Part shown: piece after piece, positions 37,293 through 52,391 of the stretch | Position numbering within the stretch: the first letter of the stretch is position 1 | Layout: each line of letters begins with the position of its first letter | Assembly: GCA_958496175.1 (NCBI GenBank) | Contig: OY292275.1 | Coordinates: forward strand, 49,677,701 to 49,741,700 | Direction: 5' to 3' | Source: Sisyra terminalis | Lineage: Eukaryota > Arthropoda > Insecta > Neuroptera > Sisyridae | DNA length: 64,000 nucleotides | The notes under the pieces: model-generated | Databases searched by the model: none | The model's input: the letters and a program-made list of their open reading frames with translations, nothing else | Told to the model about the DNA's origin: nothing | Translations under genes and position numbers: made by a program

Positions 37293-37780
37293 GTGAGTGA
37301 GTATCCCTACCAACGTTTTAAATTCGTAAGTGGGGATAACAGAGCGCATGCGCATAGCCCATTCTGCACGGCCGTACGGCAAGATAGCCAATTTATATAT
37401 AAGAAAGATTGTTCCTTGTCGAACATCACTAAAGGGCAAAAATACGACAGAAGAATGAGGAGAAAGTTTCCTCAGAATCTGGCTGCTATAATTTTAAATC
37501 CTAGTAGATCTAAAGCCAAATTGGTGACAGACCCCATAACAGACCACTATAGTTTGAAAAATCATCTTCATACTAATGGGTTATTGTTGGGTCCTTCAAT
37601 ATGTAAATTCTGTTAGGCGAAGGATGAAATTGCTTCTCATATTTAATTTTAATGCAATACTCGTTCACTATGGCATCTAAAAAAGCTGGGAGTCTCCGAT
37701 TCTACTACTAGGCAAGTTATTTAGTATCTTTTTCACCGGCTGCTGAAGTATGTTTTGCTTCTCGGCTTACAAGGGACTAA
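37293..37780 (+). pseudogene. Non-LTR retrotransposon C-terminal (RNase H-tail) remnant
   Basis: The open frame 37293-37616 ends SRSKAKLVTDPITDHYSLKN, HLHTNGLLLGPSICKFC, stop, AKDEIASHI, and after two more stops CNTRSLWHLKKLG. This follows the tail of Jockey-type non-LTR proteins: a Gly/Asp-His...Leu-x-x-His-Leu-x-x-x-Gly segment, then Cys-x-x-Cys, Glu-x-(Ala)-x-x-His-(Ile) and a final Cys. In-frame stops replace conserved Cys/Gly codons. No RT domain is present nearby, so it is an isolated fragment. Confidence 0.6.
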
Positions 37781-38422
37781 ATAAGGACTCAAGGAACAAA
37801 ATAAGTCAAAGGCTGCAATATTAAGGCTATGCAAAATTAGTTCTTGCGAACCGTATGAAAAAATGATTTTTGAAAAGTTTATAACGGCAGAAGTGATCAT
37901 TTTAAAAATTGAACTATAAGTTACAAACTTCTGTTAAGTTATCACTAATACAAAATTAAAATTTTCACGAATTTTCTAGCAGTACTTTGTTTGTGCTTGA
38001 TAATACGTCATTTAAGTACCAAAACTAAGTTCTTATCATTTATGTTTTTAAGAGTCTTAAAAATGGTCAAAAAATATTTTGTAACTTCTCTTCTATATTT
38101 TTTTAACAAATAAAAAAATAATTTCTTTGTTTATGATAAAAATGAGTTGATATTGAATACCTTCACTATAAATACCGAATTCAAATTTGATAGCTTTCAA
38201 TGATAGCTAATCTTCAAAGTTAAAAGAGCACCAATAGAAGAAGAATTTATTTATAGATCATTTATATCCATAAATACCTTGGTGTTAAACATTATTATAA
38301 AACCTCAACAACTAGGATAAATATCTTTCTAGAGCTATGCCTGTAATCTCATTAAAGCCTTATATTAAAAAAAATATGGACAAGATATTTTTTCCAAATT
38401 TAATATAGCTAGTACCATGCAG

Positions 38423-38685
38423 AATAATGGAAAGATTGTAAAGAACGTAAAGAAGGTAAAATCACTCCCAATTAAAATGAACCCTAAGTATAAAGTCCAC
38501 GATTTGCCAAATTTGTATTGAATACAGTTACAAAGTAAATTTGCCATCTTACAAAAATAATGGGAAAAAGGTAAAGAACGTAAGGATCACTCTCAATTAT
38601 AAATGATCCCTGACTATAAAACCCACGATTTCCCAAACTTCTATTGAATTAATTTGTAAAGTAAACTTGCCACCTCATAAACTAT
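38423..38685. repeat. 133-bp tandem duplication, two copies
   Basis: Two units starting at 38423 and 38556 share AATAATGGAAAG/GGGAAA, GTAAAGAACGTAA, ATCACTCYCAATTA, ATAAARYCCACGATTT, TATTGAATWMA and AAGTAAAYTTGCCA in the same order. They differ by substitutions and a few small gaps. The unit matches nothing else I noticed in the window. Confidence 0.7.
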
Positions 38686-38689
38686 TTTT

Positions 38690-40018
38690 CACAAAGCTTT
38701 TTTTGGATTTAAAGAATAAATAGGGAATGATTATCAAATTTCGGATAACTTGAATATTAAAGACATCATATATTTAACAGCCATTCAAAGGTATTAAAGA
38801 AAAAAATTCAAAATTTAAAAATGAAAACTAAGACATATTATCGCTGGTTTATCGGATCGTATCATTGATGATTAATTGTTTTCTTCAAAAAGAATATCTA
38901 TTGGTAATGGAATAGTGGAAAAGGATGTTTTTTGCACGACATCGTACACAAAAGTCGGAACAGGATTATCATATACACTTACCAATGCCCACTACGTCTT
39001 TTTTCTCTAAACTTAATCTTTTGGAAAATTCTAAGTTATTAAGAAACTTCAATCAATGGATTTAGCAAAATCGAAAATTCTCCCACATCTCATATATAAT
39101 GGGGCGAAAAGTTTGAGAACTGCTAGAACAAGATATAAGTTAAAGCCCGTTCGACAGATACAGATAAATCTGGGTCATTCCTTTTCAAAAGATAAGCGAA
39201 ATAAGCTTTCCAATACTTTCAAATAATTTTTATTCATCTCAAAAATCAAATTCATGTAACGATCGCTCCCGTTATCTATTTCGGCAGTTAAAAATATTTT
39301 CTAGATTCTGTGAAGCAAGAACATTTCAAATGAAACTCTGATATAATAAACATCGCACACAATACATCTATTTAAAATGTATTTAACGTTCAAACGTTAA
39401 TCTTTCTCAAGTTAAACTCGAACTTCCACTTGGAATTATAAGTAATAAGTTTTAGAATCCAAACAGAGAAATTTTGGAGTAAGTTTTCATCTTGTGTTTC
39501 CACACATAAAAATTCCCTCACTCTAACGAGCCAAGAGCTTATTTCATCCGAGTATAAAAGGAAGAAAATATTTCTTTCATTATGATTTCTTTAATCATCT
39601 TAAAACATTTTTTTTTTCATTTTTCATTTTGAAAAGGATTTTGTGGTGGGTTCTGATAAATTGTAATTACTCGTTGAACTGCGTTATTTCATTAATCAAT
39701 ATTGGAAATTTCGTTGAATTAAAGCTTGTCTTATTAAAATTAATATGCGGTTATAGTAGCTTAATGGATGTTCTATTAAATTTCCTCATATAAATGAATC
39801 TATACAAGAGGCTAAATTCAATGTTTGATTAAATCCTCTATGTACCCACAAGTAAAATAGTTATTAGTGGTATGTAAGAATTATATAAACTTTAAAAAAA
39901 ATAATTTGTATTGAATATTCCATATAAATTTATTATTATAAGATAAATTGAATAACGGAGCTTTTAAAATATTCCGTAATAATTGAAGGAAAAAGTGTAT
40001 AATATTATACATACATAT
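38690..40018. other. AT-rich sequence, no feature recognised
   Basis: No gene, RNA or classified repeat is visible; open frames are short. Confidence 0.4.
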
Positions 40019-40020
40019 TA

Positions 40021-40918
40021 GGGTGGTCTTAATAGGGATGTTTTTGAATTTCTTTGCTCTCAGGGGCTCAAATGCTTCCAAATTGATAAAAAAAAAATCC
40101 CTGAAAATTTGAGCACTTAATATTAACTTTAAGATAGTCCGCTTTCCAACTTAAATTTTTTATGGAAATAACGTGGAAAAAATTTAATTTGTTCTTTAGA
40201 ATTCCATAACTTAGCGACAAGTAAATCGAAAGTTTCTAATTGCGTCATGTTTATTGTAAATTTAACGCTCTACAAAAAAGAGCTCTTATGATTTTTTGCT
40301 AAATATATTGGCTTAAGAGCTATTCAAAGTTAAATTATTATATAATTATTAATATTATCAACTATTATTATTAAGTAAATACTTATTTTTACGGAATATT
40401 TCAAATTTCTTATGCAAAATTTATATTTATGATCAAAAAAAAGCAAATACAATATTATTTTTGTGATTTTTCACGACATAGCTGTACTTGTTCATTGTCA
40501 TCAGATTCAATATTAGGTATGTAACCAACTCTACCATCTTTCTGTTGCTCAGTTAAAAAATGCATTATATTTTCATTGACCATTAGTGCCGCATTTTTAA
40601 GCCAATTGAAAAGCCAATAATTCTGAAGCCAATAGATTTAGCGAAAAATCATAAGAGCTCTTTTTTGTAGAGCGTTAAATTTACAATAAACATGACGCGA
40701 TTAGTTACTTTCGATTTATTTGTCGCTAAGTTATGGAATTCTAAAGAACAAATTGAATTTTTTCCACATTATTTCCGTAAGAAACTTAAGTTGGAAAGCA
40801 GACTACCTTAAGGTTAATATTAAGTGCTCAAATTTTCAGGGATTTTTTTTATCAATTTGGAAGCATTTGAGCTCCTGGGAGCAAAGAAATTCAAAAACAC
40901 CGCTATTAAGGACCACCC
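40021..40918. mobile_element. 898-bp foldback element with about 295-bp inverted arms, TA-flanked
   Basis: The left arm (40021-40316) and right arm (40626-40918) are inverted copies at roughly 90 percent identity by eye, starting GGGTGGTCTTAATAGGGATG and ending GCTATTAAGGACCACCC. The flanks are TA on both sides (40019-40020, 40919-40920), the Tc1/mariner target pattern, though other TA or longer duplications cannot be excluded. The 309-bp centre contains a minus-strand open frame. A long-arm MITE of a DNA transposon is the simplest reading. Confidence 0.75.
40455..40637 (-). pseudogene. 60-codon coding-like frame in the centre of the foldback element
   Basis: The minus-strand frame is open from a stop at 40638-40640 to TAA at 40455-40457 and reads LFNWLKNAALMVNENIMHFL, then TEQQKDGRVGYIPNIESDDN, EQVQLCREKSQK. 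The residue mix (Trp, Asn, Glu, Asp, Gly, acidic patch) is unlike the Phe/Ile/Lys noise of the window. It might be the end of a transposase or a captured gene piece. I do not recognise it, and there is no start codon at its head. Confidence 0.35.
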
Positions 40919-40920
40919 TA

Positions 40921-42805
40921 AAACATAAACATAATGATCAGAATTTCAGAAGCTTAGACTTAAATTATTTGCAGTTTGTAAGAATTTCATAATATTAGTC
41001 TTTGCTAACTTTATTTTTTGCTCCTCAAAACATCCGTTAAATTCAAGAAAGTTATCATTTTGGTAATAATACGGAAACTCAAATGTTCAAATGATTTAAT
41101 GCTGATTTGAGGAAGATTATACTAATATGTTATAAGTAAAAATGTAAATATAAGTAAAAGGTCTCTTGGTGTGATTCATATGTGGGACTCTATTTAAATT
41201 AACACATATGAATTGCGCAGAAATTTAAAATCCATTAAGAACTACTAATAAAATCTGCTTGGCATTCAAACATATATCTCGTATTCTATTTTTTAATCAT
41301 TTTAAATGATGAATTAAATTAGATGCAGAAAACCGACTATTTAACAATTGAACTTTTAAAATTAAAAATTGTTCCACCTTCTTAATCTTTTTTAAATTAT
41401 TGAACTGTATTTCATACATGTGAGTACATGTAACAAATTTATTTATCCTTTGAACAAATACACACACACGCACTATTTCTCCAACGAATTAACTACAGCA
41501 TGTGTACATTTGTTTTTACTACATACCACAATATTTACAGGGAAATTAGATTTTCAGAATTCTTTTCGAAAACACCGATTTAATTAACCATAATAATGTG
41601 AAATGTAACTCAATAACAAACACATTAAAAATTTATTTCCCAAATCTTGTTTTCGAAAGTCTTTTAAGTCGAAACGATTTGTTTAATTGGGATCTATTTG
41701 AGTTTAATAAAATATTATTAATGTGAGTTTTGCGATGAAATCTCATGAAATTATTTTTTTTACGTTTCGCTGATTCAACGATAAAAACACTGCATGGCAA
41801 ATTTTGGGGGTGCAAACAGTGATTATCATATTTATTTGGAGCATATGCAGACCTTTTATATGGTTGGATGGTTTGCATCAATTGTTTGAAAACAGGACGC
41901 ATCTTGTTATTATCTAATTCATTATATCGTTTAAGCTCTTAATGGTTAATTTACAAATTCTTCTGAAATCATAATATTTACTTTACCAATAAAATCAATT
42001 AAAAAAAATTGTATTACTTTTAGCCTGGCGAGTCATTGAGAACTATAATTTAATCCAGAAATATAATTTAATTTAAATTTGGTTGTTGCAGTTCAAATGA
42101 AAACATTTTACTATTTAATCTAATTAAATTCTCATATTTAATTTAAAGGTGCCTTAAATGCATATTAAATATGACATACGCTCCATAAAGTATATAAATT
42201 TAAAGAGTTTAAACCAATATGGAAATAATGAAATTTTTATTCAATATTTGACCAAAAATTGTTTCATCTATAACATTAAATTTAATAGGTAGCTGGGAAG
42301 TTCTCAGCCATTTTTCATAAAGCCAATAATCACTTTTTAAACCCCAACAAACATATCATCACATGCATTTCGTTAAACTTAGGGTTATAGCTGAAAAATT
42401 CGTCATAAAACTTAGCAGTTATAATTAAAAAATACATTAATATTCAATTTTCTGAATAATACAAATAGTAAGAAAAAAATTAAGCAATTAAAATCTTCAT
42501 TAGTGCAGCATTAACTCAAGTTTTGGTTTAAAATTAATTTAAGTTTATTATACCCTTTCAAAGCAAGTTTATCTAAGCATCAATCAATCTGAATATTAAT
42601 CAAAATAATAATTTGAAATATGAAGCTTGAATTACGAACTTTCGTTAAATTATTAAAGCTCTGATTCGTGTGCATTACCTACACTGTTTCGATCAATGAT
42701 TGACGTAGCTGTTAAAATATTTTTTAAAAAAAAATATACTTATTAAGTATACCGGTAAAAATTTAGTTTTTTGCCTATAGTTCTTCAATTGCCATTTATC
42801 TACTT
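40921..42805. other. AT-rich sequence, no feature recognised
   Basis: The open frame at 41633-41902 (minus) has no motif. Nothing else stands out. Confidence 0.4.
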
Positions 42806-42811
42806 ATTAGT

Positions 42812-43555
42812 TACTAACTGATCCCCGCAACTTCGTCTGCTTAACGTAGGTGTAGATTATGTTTTCTTTTCTAATTTGCCATTTGTAGTGGTATATGAAA
42901 ATTTTTATTTTTCTTTTTTCTTTTACGAAAAACATAATCATACTTAAAAATACTGTTTTGTCAACTTTAAAAAGACACATTTAATAAACTGTTACAAAAA
43001 ATAAAATAGTTCTATGTAATAATCAATTAATTTAATCAATTAATCAATTAATTAATTTAACTCATAAAGTTATGTAACGGTATTGAAGCAAACTTAAATA
43101 TGAAGTAATTTATTTTGATAAGGATTAATCCTAAAGTATAAATAAAAGAGCTTTTATAACGGTGGCATTTATATATATTTTTTAAAATGAAAAAAAAACA
43201 CTTTTTTTTTGACATAACTATAAAAGTTAGACATATGCTGGCCCTTTATTTTTTGTAGATAATGATATGTTCTGCAAAATCGTACTACATTATTTTGTTC
43301 TATAATCAATAGTTTTCGCAGCGCACGCGATAAAATAATTTTTTTTGGTAATTTTTTCAGACCTTGGGTTATATTATTGGAGTTTTAGTATGGATTCCTA
43401 ACTTTTTTGAAAATTTAATATAGTCTATGTTCACCGAAAATAGTGTAGCTTCCCAACAGTGAAAGAATTTTTCAAATCGGTCAAGTGGTTTCGGAGCCTA
43501 TTCAAAGCAAACAAACAATCAAATTTTTCCTCTTTATAATAATAGATTCCAAAGT
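42812..43555 (+). repeat. Dispersed repeat with CTGATCCCCGCAACTTCGTCTGC head and RTE-like tail
   Basis: The head ACTGATCCCCGCAACTTCG, then TCTGCTTAACGTAGGTG, is a frequent repeat start in arthropod genomes. The end reads ATCGGTCAAGTGGTTTCGGA, CAAACAAACAATC and CTCTTTATAATAATAGAT, resembling 3' ends of RTE-type or related non-autonomous elements. An inverted relative occupies 56790-57056. No protein is encoded. The class is uncertain. Confidence 0.6.
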
Positions 43556-43599
43556 AGTGATAAATACATTGTATGATTAGAGAGACTTATATAATTATA

Positions 43600-43975
43600 A
43601 CGTGCCAAGGAAGATAGCAAAAAATTTAACTAATAAGAAGTCAAGGGAAGAAAATGGTGCCAAATGTATTTTAGAAAATTAAAGAACTATTAAATAATCC
43701 TAATCAATTTTGGTCGACCAACCAAATACCCAAAAATTCCCCAGAACTTTAAACAGGGAAAATTTTATGCTGCGACATAGCAATATGCAAGACTCCTCCG
43801 CAGAAGAAAAGCCTTGGAAAAAATAAAGGGGAGGGATGATATTACTGTACCCACAATAATTGTTTAAAGTTTTTCCATCGGATTTCTATTTACTCCAACC
43901 GATACATCATTTACTAAATGGTAAAAAAATTGAAAGCTTAAGTGATGTTCGAAATATAATTATTTGATATTTGAG
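43600..43975 (+). repeat. Unclassified dispersed repeat, copy 3 of 3
   Basis: It carries AATCCTAATCAATTTTGGTC, CCCCAGAACTTTAAACAGGG, GCAGAAGAAAAGCC, GGGGAGGGATGATATTAC, CGGATTTCTATTTACTCC and AATGGTAAAAAAATTGAAAG in the same order as 6838-7470. It lies between two other repeats. Confidence 0.6.
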
Positions 43976-43989
43976 AAGTAATTAAAAAG

Positions 43990-44165
43990 TACTAACGACA
44001 CAAAAGAGGAAAAAGTTACTATATTTTGACCACGTCATGCATAACACGAAATACCAACTACTTCAGTTCATAATTTAGGGTCGAATTGAAAAAGAAGAGT
44101 TCTGGAAAAAAGGAGGATATCCTGGCCAATCAACCTTCTTGGGTAGTTCGGCAAAAGCACGAAAT
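43990..44165 (+). pseudogene. Non-LTR retrotransposon C-terminal fragment (GHVMR..KY..LQ type)
   Basis: The translation reads YFDHVMHNTKYQLLQFII, stop, GRIEKEEFWKKGGY, and in a shifted frame SWVVRQKHE. This matches the common insect LINE C-terminus Tyr-Phe-Gly-His-Val-Met-Arg...Lys-Tyr-x-Leu-Leu-Gln-x-Ile-x-x-Gly-Lys-Ile-Glu-Gly-Lys-Arg followed by a Gly-Arg-x-x-x-Ser-Trp-Leu segment. One stop and at least one frameshift are present. Confidence 0.6.
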
Positions 44166-44169
44166 CGTG

Positions 44170-45020
44170 GAATGTAATGAGCTTAATTGTTATGTTATTT
44201 TTGGATTTGGTTAAAACTTAGGTTAAAGCCAACAAGAAATCATAAGTACATTGAATCCGATATTAATTTGTTGGAATCTTCTAATTTAAATCCCTTAGAG
44301 CTTAATACATTTATAAAAAGTATATAAATAAACAAGTGATTGTTTATTGATAATTATAAATATATGTTGTTGTTACGTTTTATTTCTGTGTTTTTGGTTT
44401 TTTCTTTATTCAAAAGTTAGGATATACACTATACGGTTTCTATTAACTTTTTATGCTAGTTAAATAGTGAATTATTAAAAAATTATGCATTACATAAAGA
44501 ACAAATTTATCATTCTCTAGTTACTTTTTCAGTGAAACTAATGCATTGTACCTGTTTAACCATGTACAGATTTTATGTTCAATCTTGCGATTTCTATCCT
44601 TAAAAGGCAAAATATAGAGTGAAAACCTTTATATACCTACTTAACCAATTCAAGCTTTTGAGAGCTTGAAGAACTTTGACAAATATTTCCATATTTCAAA
44701 TGTGAAATTCCATTTCGAAACAAAGCTATTGTGAGTAATGTTGAAAAGGGACTACGTTACAGTGGTGATCTGTAAAACCCACTTTTATAGTTGCATGCCT
44801 CCTTAAACTGTTCATTATGGGTATGAGAAAAGTATTTGGTTTTAATTTATTCACAAAAATAATAACATAATTTTTCATTATATGAATCACCTGCTATGAA
44901 ATATGTCGATATTTAAACTTTAAGGCTATAAGGGTGTATAGAATGTAAAGTCTATGGTTATAATGGAACCTTAAAGTTAAACAAACAATAGGTGAAGTAG
45001 TTGTACTTGAATTGAGACGA
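44170..45020. other. AT-rich sequence, no feature recognised
   Basis: Nothing is recognised between the LINE fragment and the microsatellite. Confidence 0.4.
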
Positions 45021-45022
45021 AG

Positions 45023-47485
<2,463 letters not shown>

Positions 47486-47489
47486 TGTA

Positions 47490-47710
47490 CGTGTGTATAG
47501 GGCTGAACTCCTGCTAAATCATTGGACCTATTTTTTTTGAAATTTTATGTGTATTTGAGTGAGATCCTGGATGGTTTAGATTCACAAATGGGCCATATTG
47601 GTGAAAAAGGTAAAAAACGGTGACAAAATTTGTCTAATCAACAATCAAAATCTCAAATTAAATAACCACGAGATCGTTAACACGAAAAATTATTATCACT
47701 TTTCTATACT
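47490..47710 (+). repeat. Dispersed repeat segment (GGGCTGAACTCCTGCTAAATC), third copy
   Basis: The block includes GTGTGTATAGGGCTGAACTCC, GAGATCCTGGATGGTTTAG, AAAAAACGGTGACAAAATTTG and AACAATCAAAATCTCAAATT. Its second half matches 36975-37110. The class is unknown. Confidence 0.45.
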
Positions 47711-48863
47711 CATACATTTATATAAATAAAATTGAAGAGTCATCGTGTTCGTGTGTTATGGAATGTAGGGTTTATAGTGTACAAAATAACATCACCTTTT
47801 TACTACATACATTTCTATACTATTGATTCATTGAATTATAACCAAAGTAAAAAATAATTTAAAAGTTAAAACCAAATGAAATTAAAGAACAATTTCCTTT
47901 CAAGAATTCTGTTAATTCAATAATCTTAGAATTAGAGAAAAAATTATGAAAATGTAAAAGTGAGGAGCATCATAGTATAAATTCCCAACAAGCTGAAAGT
48001 TGGTATCAACTTTAAGGAGGTCATTATACTGATATTGTGAAAAGTCCCTATCGATCCCATGTGTGCAAAAAAATTTTATTCAAGATCAAAGTTTGCAAAA
48101 ATGCGTTTTCTGAATTTTTCAGCAAAATGGCTAGTTTTATGATAAAAATATTTCAGACAAAAATTTTATGTCATACAATTATCTAAACAAATTATCCTCA
48201 CAATTTTTTTCACAACAATAACCATTTGTGGGAAAAAGCGATTCAAAAATTTATTTTCGTTATCTTTTTCATAATAGGCATGAATACGTAGCCTATGTAC
48301 ATCATTGGACGCATAACATAAGGCAAAATATTAGTTAGTTAATCTGCGTAAATAATACATTAAAAATTATTTATTATTAAAACCAAGCCAGGCTCAACCA
48401 CCGTTGTAAATATTTTCAAATACGAGCTTATCGAATTATCCTAAATGTAAAAATCATATTAAACTATTTTTACATGCTATGATTGGCTGTGGTACACCAT
48501 CAACAATGTTCCGAATGGGTAAAAGACCTTTTTTTTAAATTGCTAAATAAATAAATTTTTATTACATTTACAAAAACTTTAAGCCCATCAAGTTAGCACT
48601 ATACTTTTCCAATTTGGAAAAAATAACTACGGGATATTTTAGTGTTTTGTTATCCTTCAAAACTTCTGGAAAAAAATTGTCGCTCGCATATTTTCCCGGA
48701 AAATGCCATTTAAAGAAAAAGCTCAATTTTGACATTTCTCAAAGATTGAAATTTCGAAATTTTTATTTCACGATTAACTGGCGTTTTTTTGTCGCTAAAT
48801 ATTTTTGAAAGAAATTTTTTTTCGCTTCTTTATTTTCTCGGAAAAAGCCATTTGAAAAAAGCT

Positions 48864-48929
48864 CGATACGGTAGGTCCGTTAATACACGGTTGTACTGTA
48901 TCGATACGGTATTGACGATCGATACGGTA
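48864..48929. repeat. Three copies of CGATACGGTA
   Basis: CGATACGGTA occurs exactly at 48864-48873, 48902-48911 and 48920-48929. The neighbouring bases also contain GTAACGGTA. Such clustered short repeats are typical of transposon subterminal regions or binding-site arrays; no terminal repeat was found. Confidence 0.6.
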
Positions 48930-48959
48930 TTTATACTTACGTAACGGTAAAATAATTAA

Positions 48960-51175
48960 CTTGTCCAAATTTTTAAATTTTTTTCTTTATTTTAAAACTT
49001 TTGATTTTTATTCTGAACTTGTAGCTACCCGAGAAATATTGACAGCCAACACCTACAAAGCTGACAAATGGTAAAAATTGGCACTTTAGGGAAATAAAAA
49101 AGACAGTTGAAACCAATAACACTAATCAGTTAGTTCAACTTTTTGACAATTATTATTTTATTTGGTTTTTATTCATATGTATGCATTTCCATTCTTTGTT
49201 CTAAGTCTTTGTCTACATACATAGTATTACGTTTGTCTATTATAATATTGCTAACTGCATCATACATTTTTTCCATTCACTGATTTTAATTATCAATTTA
49301 GTACAAACCATTTTGTGATTTAAGAGTCCTAATATTTCTTTAATGTGAAAATCTAGGCTACAAGATTATTCAGTTAGTTTCGAACAGTTGGTATTTATTA
49401 CAGTTTGAATGTAGATCTAAACTATTTTCCCTCATATTAAAATAGTTCTTTCGTAATTACTTGTTTTGAAATCACACAAAGTTAATTTCACGCGAGCGAT
49501 TTCATTCAGCGAATGCTAAATACTAATTACTTAACTCCAACTACGCATTTAAAGCACTAAATATTTCTGAGAATAACCAATAGCGAAATTTTGTAAACGG
49601 CCGTTAAGTTAAATAGGCAAGAAATTATTGACATTGATTTTTAATTCGGTTCATTTTTAAAATAAAGGTTTATCTTTTTGAGTTTGCTGCTAAGGAAATG
49701 AGAAATATTGACGCTTCTAGTCGATGTTTTCATGTATGAAAAGGGATATAGGAGATGGCTGCTGAAAGTTTTTCTTGATCCTTATCGCGAAAACTCGCTG
49801 TCGTTTTTTATCTGAAGGTTTACCTTTATCCGGATTACAAAGTACCTCGTTACCACAAGCTCATATCTTCGAGACAGCGTAGGGGAAAAGCTGATCGAAG
49901 GAAAGCTCGACACAACAAACGGCTGTCACCTTATAAATAAAATATATTCGATCGTTTACACCTCGACTGATGACATTCGACACACCAAACAAGAACATTT
50001 AAATTTCGAATATTTAGTTCTAGGGAGTATTCGAGCTCGAAATCAAAGTACGATTTGCACAGCAAATAAAATGCTCAACAGTCCCCAACCATTTACAATT
50101 TGCTATGCAAATTCCAAATCAATTATTCATCGGGCTGATCATTTAACGAATTTCGATAATGTTTGCACAGCAAAAAAATCTTATTCGCAATCGAAGGAAT
50201 TAAACTTTGCAAACATGAGTTGCTTGCTAATTAAATGCATCCCTCAGGAGCTCATTAGTTTCAAAATGTTTTTTTTTTATTTTGTTCATTTTAAGTTCCT
50301 CTTTCATTAAGTTTTTACTTAGTGTAGTTTACAAACAACGTATCCGACAACAGAATAATGGTATCGACAAGTTTGTCATGGTATTTCAACCATATTGTTT
50401 CACGAAGAAACTTGAACATTATAAAACTTGTTCCTCCTTGCTCCACCGAAAATAAAATTTATCTGGTTTCCAACACAAAAGTTGATTACTCTACCAACAC
50501 AATTTTCTTGGTTAGTAAAGAAAATGTAAAGCCTAAATGTGAAAAAAAAATTTTTTTTAATTGTTTATGGTAAAGATAAATCTTTCAATTGGCAATATGA
50601 AACGTTACAATAAATGTTATCAGGAATTCGTTTGCATTTTTCCAATATAAGGTTGGATGTGCGAGAGATGTTGGTTTAAACTCATAAATTTATTGAAAAA
50701 TATTGTTGCCAAAGTTACATCTTGATTTATGTAAAATTCAGATCGCTGATAGAAACATGAATGTTGAAATATGTTTGAAGTTCGTTAGGAAAATTTTATT
50801 GATTTCGTTATTTATGTTATGTTAGGTTGTTGCATAGGGGGTTGAAACAAGAGGGGTTGGAGGGAATGTGTCCAGCCAGACAAATTTCATAAATGCTTCC
50901 AATTGTGTTATTCAAGTTTACGCTACAACGAGCTTTGATAGAGATTCGCTGTTTGCATTTTCAATATTTGCCGTAAATAGCGTGTCGAACCAAAGCAAAT
51001 AAGTAGGGCAGTGTAATATGGGGTTTTCTTATATGCAAATAGATTGGTTTCAGAGGGATTTAATTCCAACTAATTACTAAAACGGGTGAGGTGATTTTTC
51101 GGACAGAAATATATGATATGTGGACAATTCAAGTTTAATTTTTACAACCAAAAAAAAAGATTATTTATGATACAG
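48960..51175. other. Unique sequence, no gene recognised
   Basis: From about 49480 to 50300 the sequence is richer in TCGA words and lower in A/T runs. Open frames at 50071-50310 and 50358-50573 have no motif. Confidence 0.35.
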
Positions 51176-51181
51176 TGATAC

Positions 51182-52180
51182 ATGATAGCTTTCTTAGATC
51201 TTAGAGTGTTAGCTTTCTTAGATCTGGCAAAAGCTTTTGATACTGTTAATCATGAGATACTGTTGAAAAAACTCTGGAGAAAAGGGATCAGAGGTCTTCC
51301 GCATCAGCTAATTCAAAATTACCTAACCCACAGAGTGCAGTGCGTTAAAGTTGGCAATGCTATGAGTGATTATAAATATGTAAGAGTTGGAGTTCCGCAA
51401 GGAACTATTCTAGGACCATTATTTTTTATCTTGTATATTGACGATATATTTGATGTAATACCGAAAAACAACTTAGTTTCTTATGCTGATGACACAGCTG
51501 TGTTATGTTGTGGTAGGAACTGGGGAGAGGTTAATGTTCATTTATCGAATTGGTTAAAAAAATTGGATACTTGGCTAAGAAATAATCAATTATCGTTAAA
51601 TACAGATAAATCTACCTTTATTACTTTTGGAAGCTATGTAGATAGTATACCAGTTAAATTTCAACTGTTTATTAGGGATAAGGAACTAAGAACAGTAAGA
51701 AGCTGCAAATACCTTGGTATATATTTTGACTGCCACATGAAATGGAATATTCATGCTATGGAACTTGCAAAAAAAATCAAATATTTTACTTTCCTATTTT
51801 ATAAATTAAATAACTATTTCCAAGCACCTGTTCTAAAAACATTTTACCATGGTGTTTTTGAAGGCATGATTACCTATGGAATTATAGCGTGGGGTGGGGC
51901 CTACGACAACTCGATAAGACAACTAGCTTACATCCAAAATAAGTTAATTAACAAAATATGTAACAACAATCGATTGACTGCGCCACTGAAAATAAAAGAC
52001 TACTTTATAGTTAGAGCTCTTAGTTTTTATTATAATGACTGTAAAAAACTTCATGGTGAAAGACTGAGTAAGACTAGATCTAAGCAGCTGGTATTGCCAA
52101 AAATTAAAAAAAAACTATTCAAGCCAAAAGTGCTTACTACGTTGCGATTAAGTATTTTAATATGCTACCTGAAAACATAA
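51182..52180 (+). pseudogene. Reverse transcriptase C-terminal part, non-LTR copy 1
   Basis: The 332-codon frame begins at RT motif A (FLDLAKAFDTVNH, residues 12-24), then GVPQGTILGPL (70-80), YIDDI (85-89) and the catalytic YADDT (101-105), followed by the thumb and a YGIIAWGG segment common in Jockey/CR1-group elements. The fingers region and endonuclease are missing. The duplicated AFLDL at residues 3-7 comes from the junction repeat. A frameshift in the A9 run near 52105 replaces the true C-terminus, whose continuation (MLPENIKLL) is in another frame. Confidence 0.85.
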
Positions 52181-52331
52181 AATTACTGATCTGTTCCAAA
52201 AAGATATTGGGGAAAAAGCTGGGAAACTGGATTTCCAACTCTAGAACGTAATTTTAGAAAAAATAGTTTTAAGTAATATTGTAATATATCTTTTTTAAGT
52301 TTGTATTATTGATTTGATAAATTTTGTAGTT

Positions 52332-52384
52332 CTTCTGGTTCTATGAACAGGTGTAACGCACCTCTATAGAACTTCCACCAGAAG
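52332..52384 (+). ncRNA. Conserved 3'-terminal hairpin of non-LTR copy 1
   Basis: CTTCTGG pairs with CCAGAAG, TTCTAT with ATAGAA, and AGGTG with CACCT around a small loop. It lies directly before the A-rich tail. The same fold with compensatory changes is at 54250-54300 in copy 2. In other non-LTR elements such 3' hairpins are bound by the element's own reverse transcriptase. Confidence 0.7.
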
Positions 52385-52391
52385 TAAAAAG

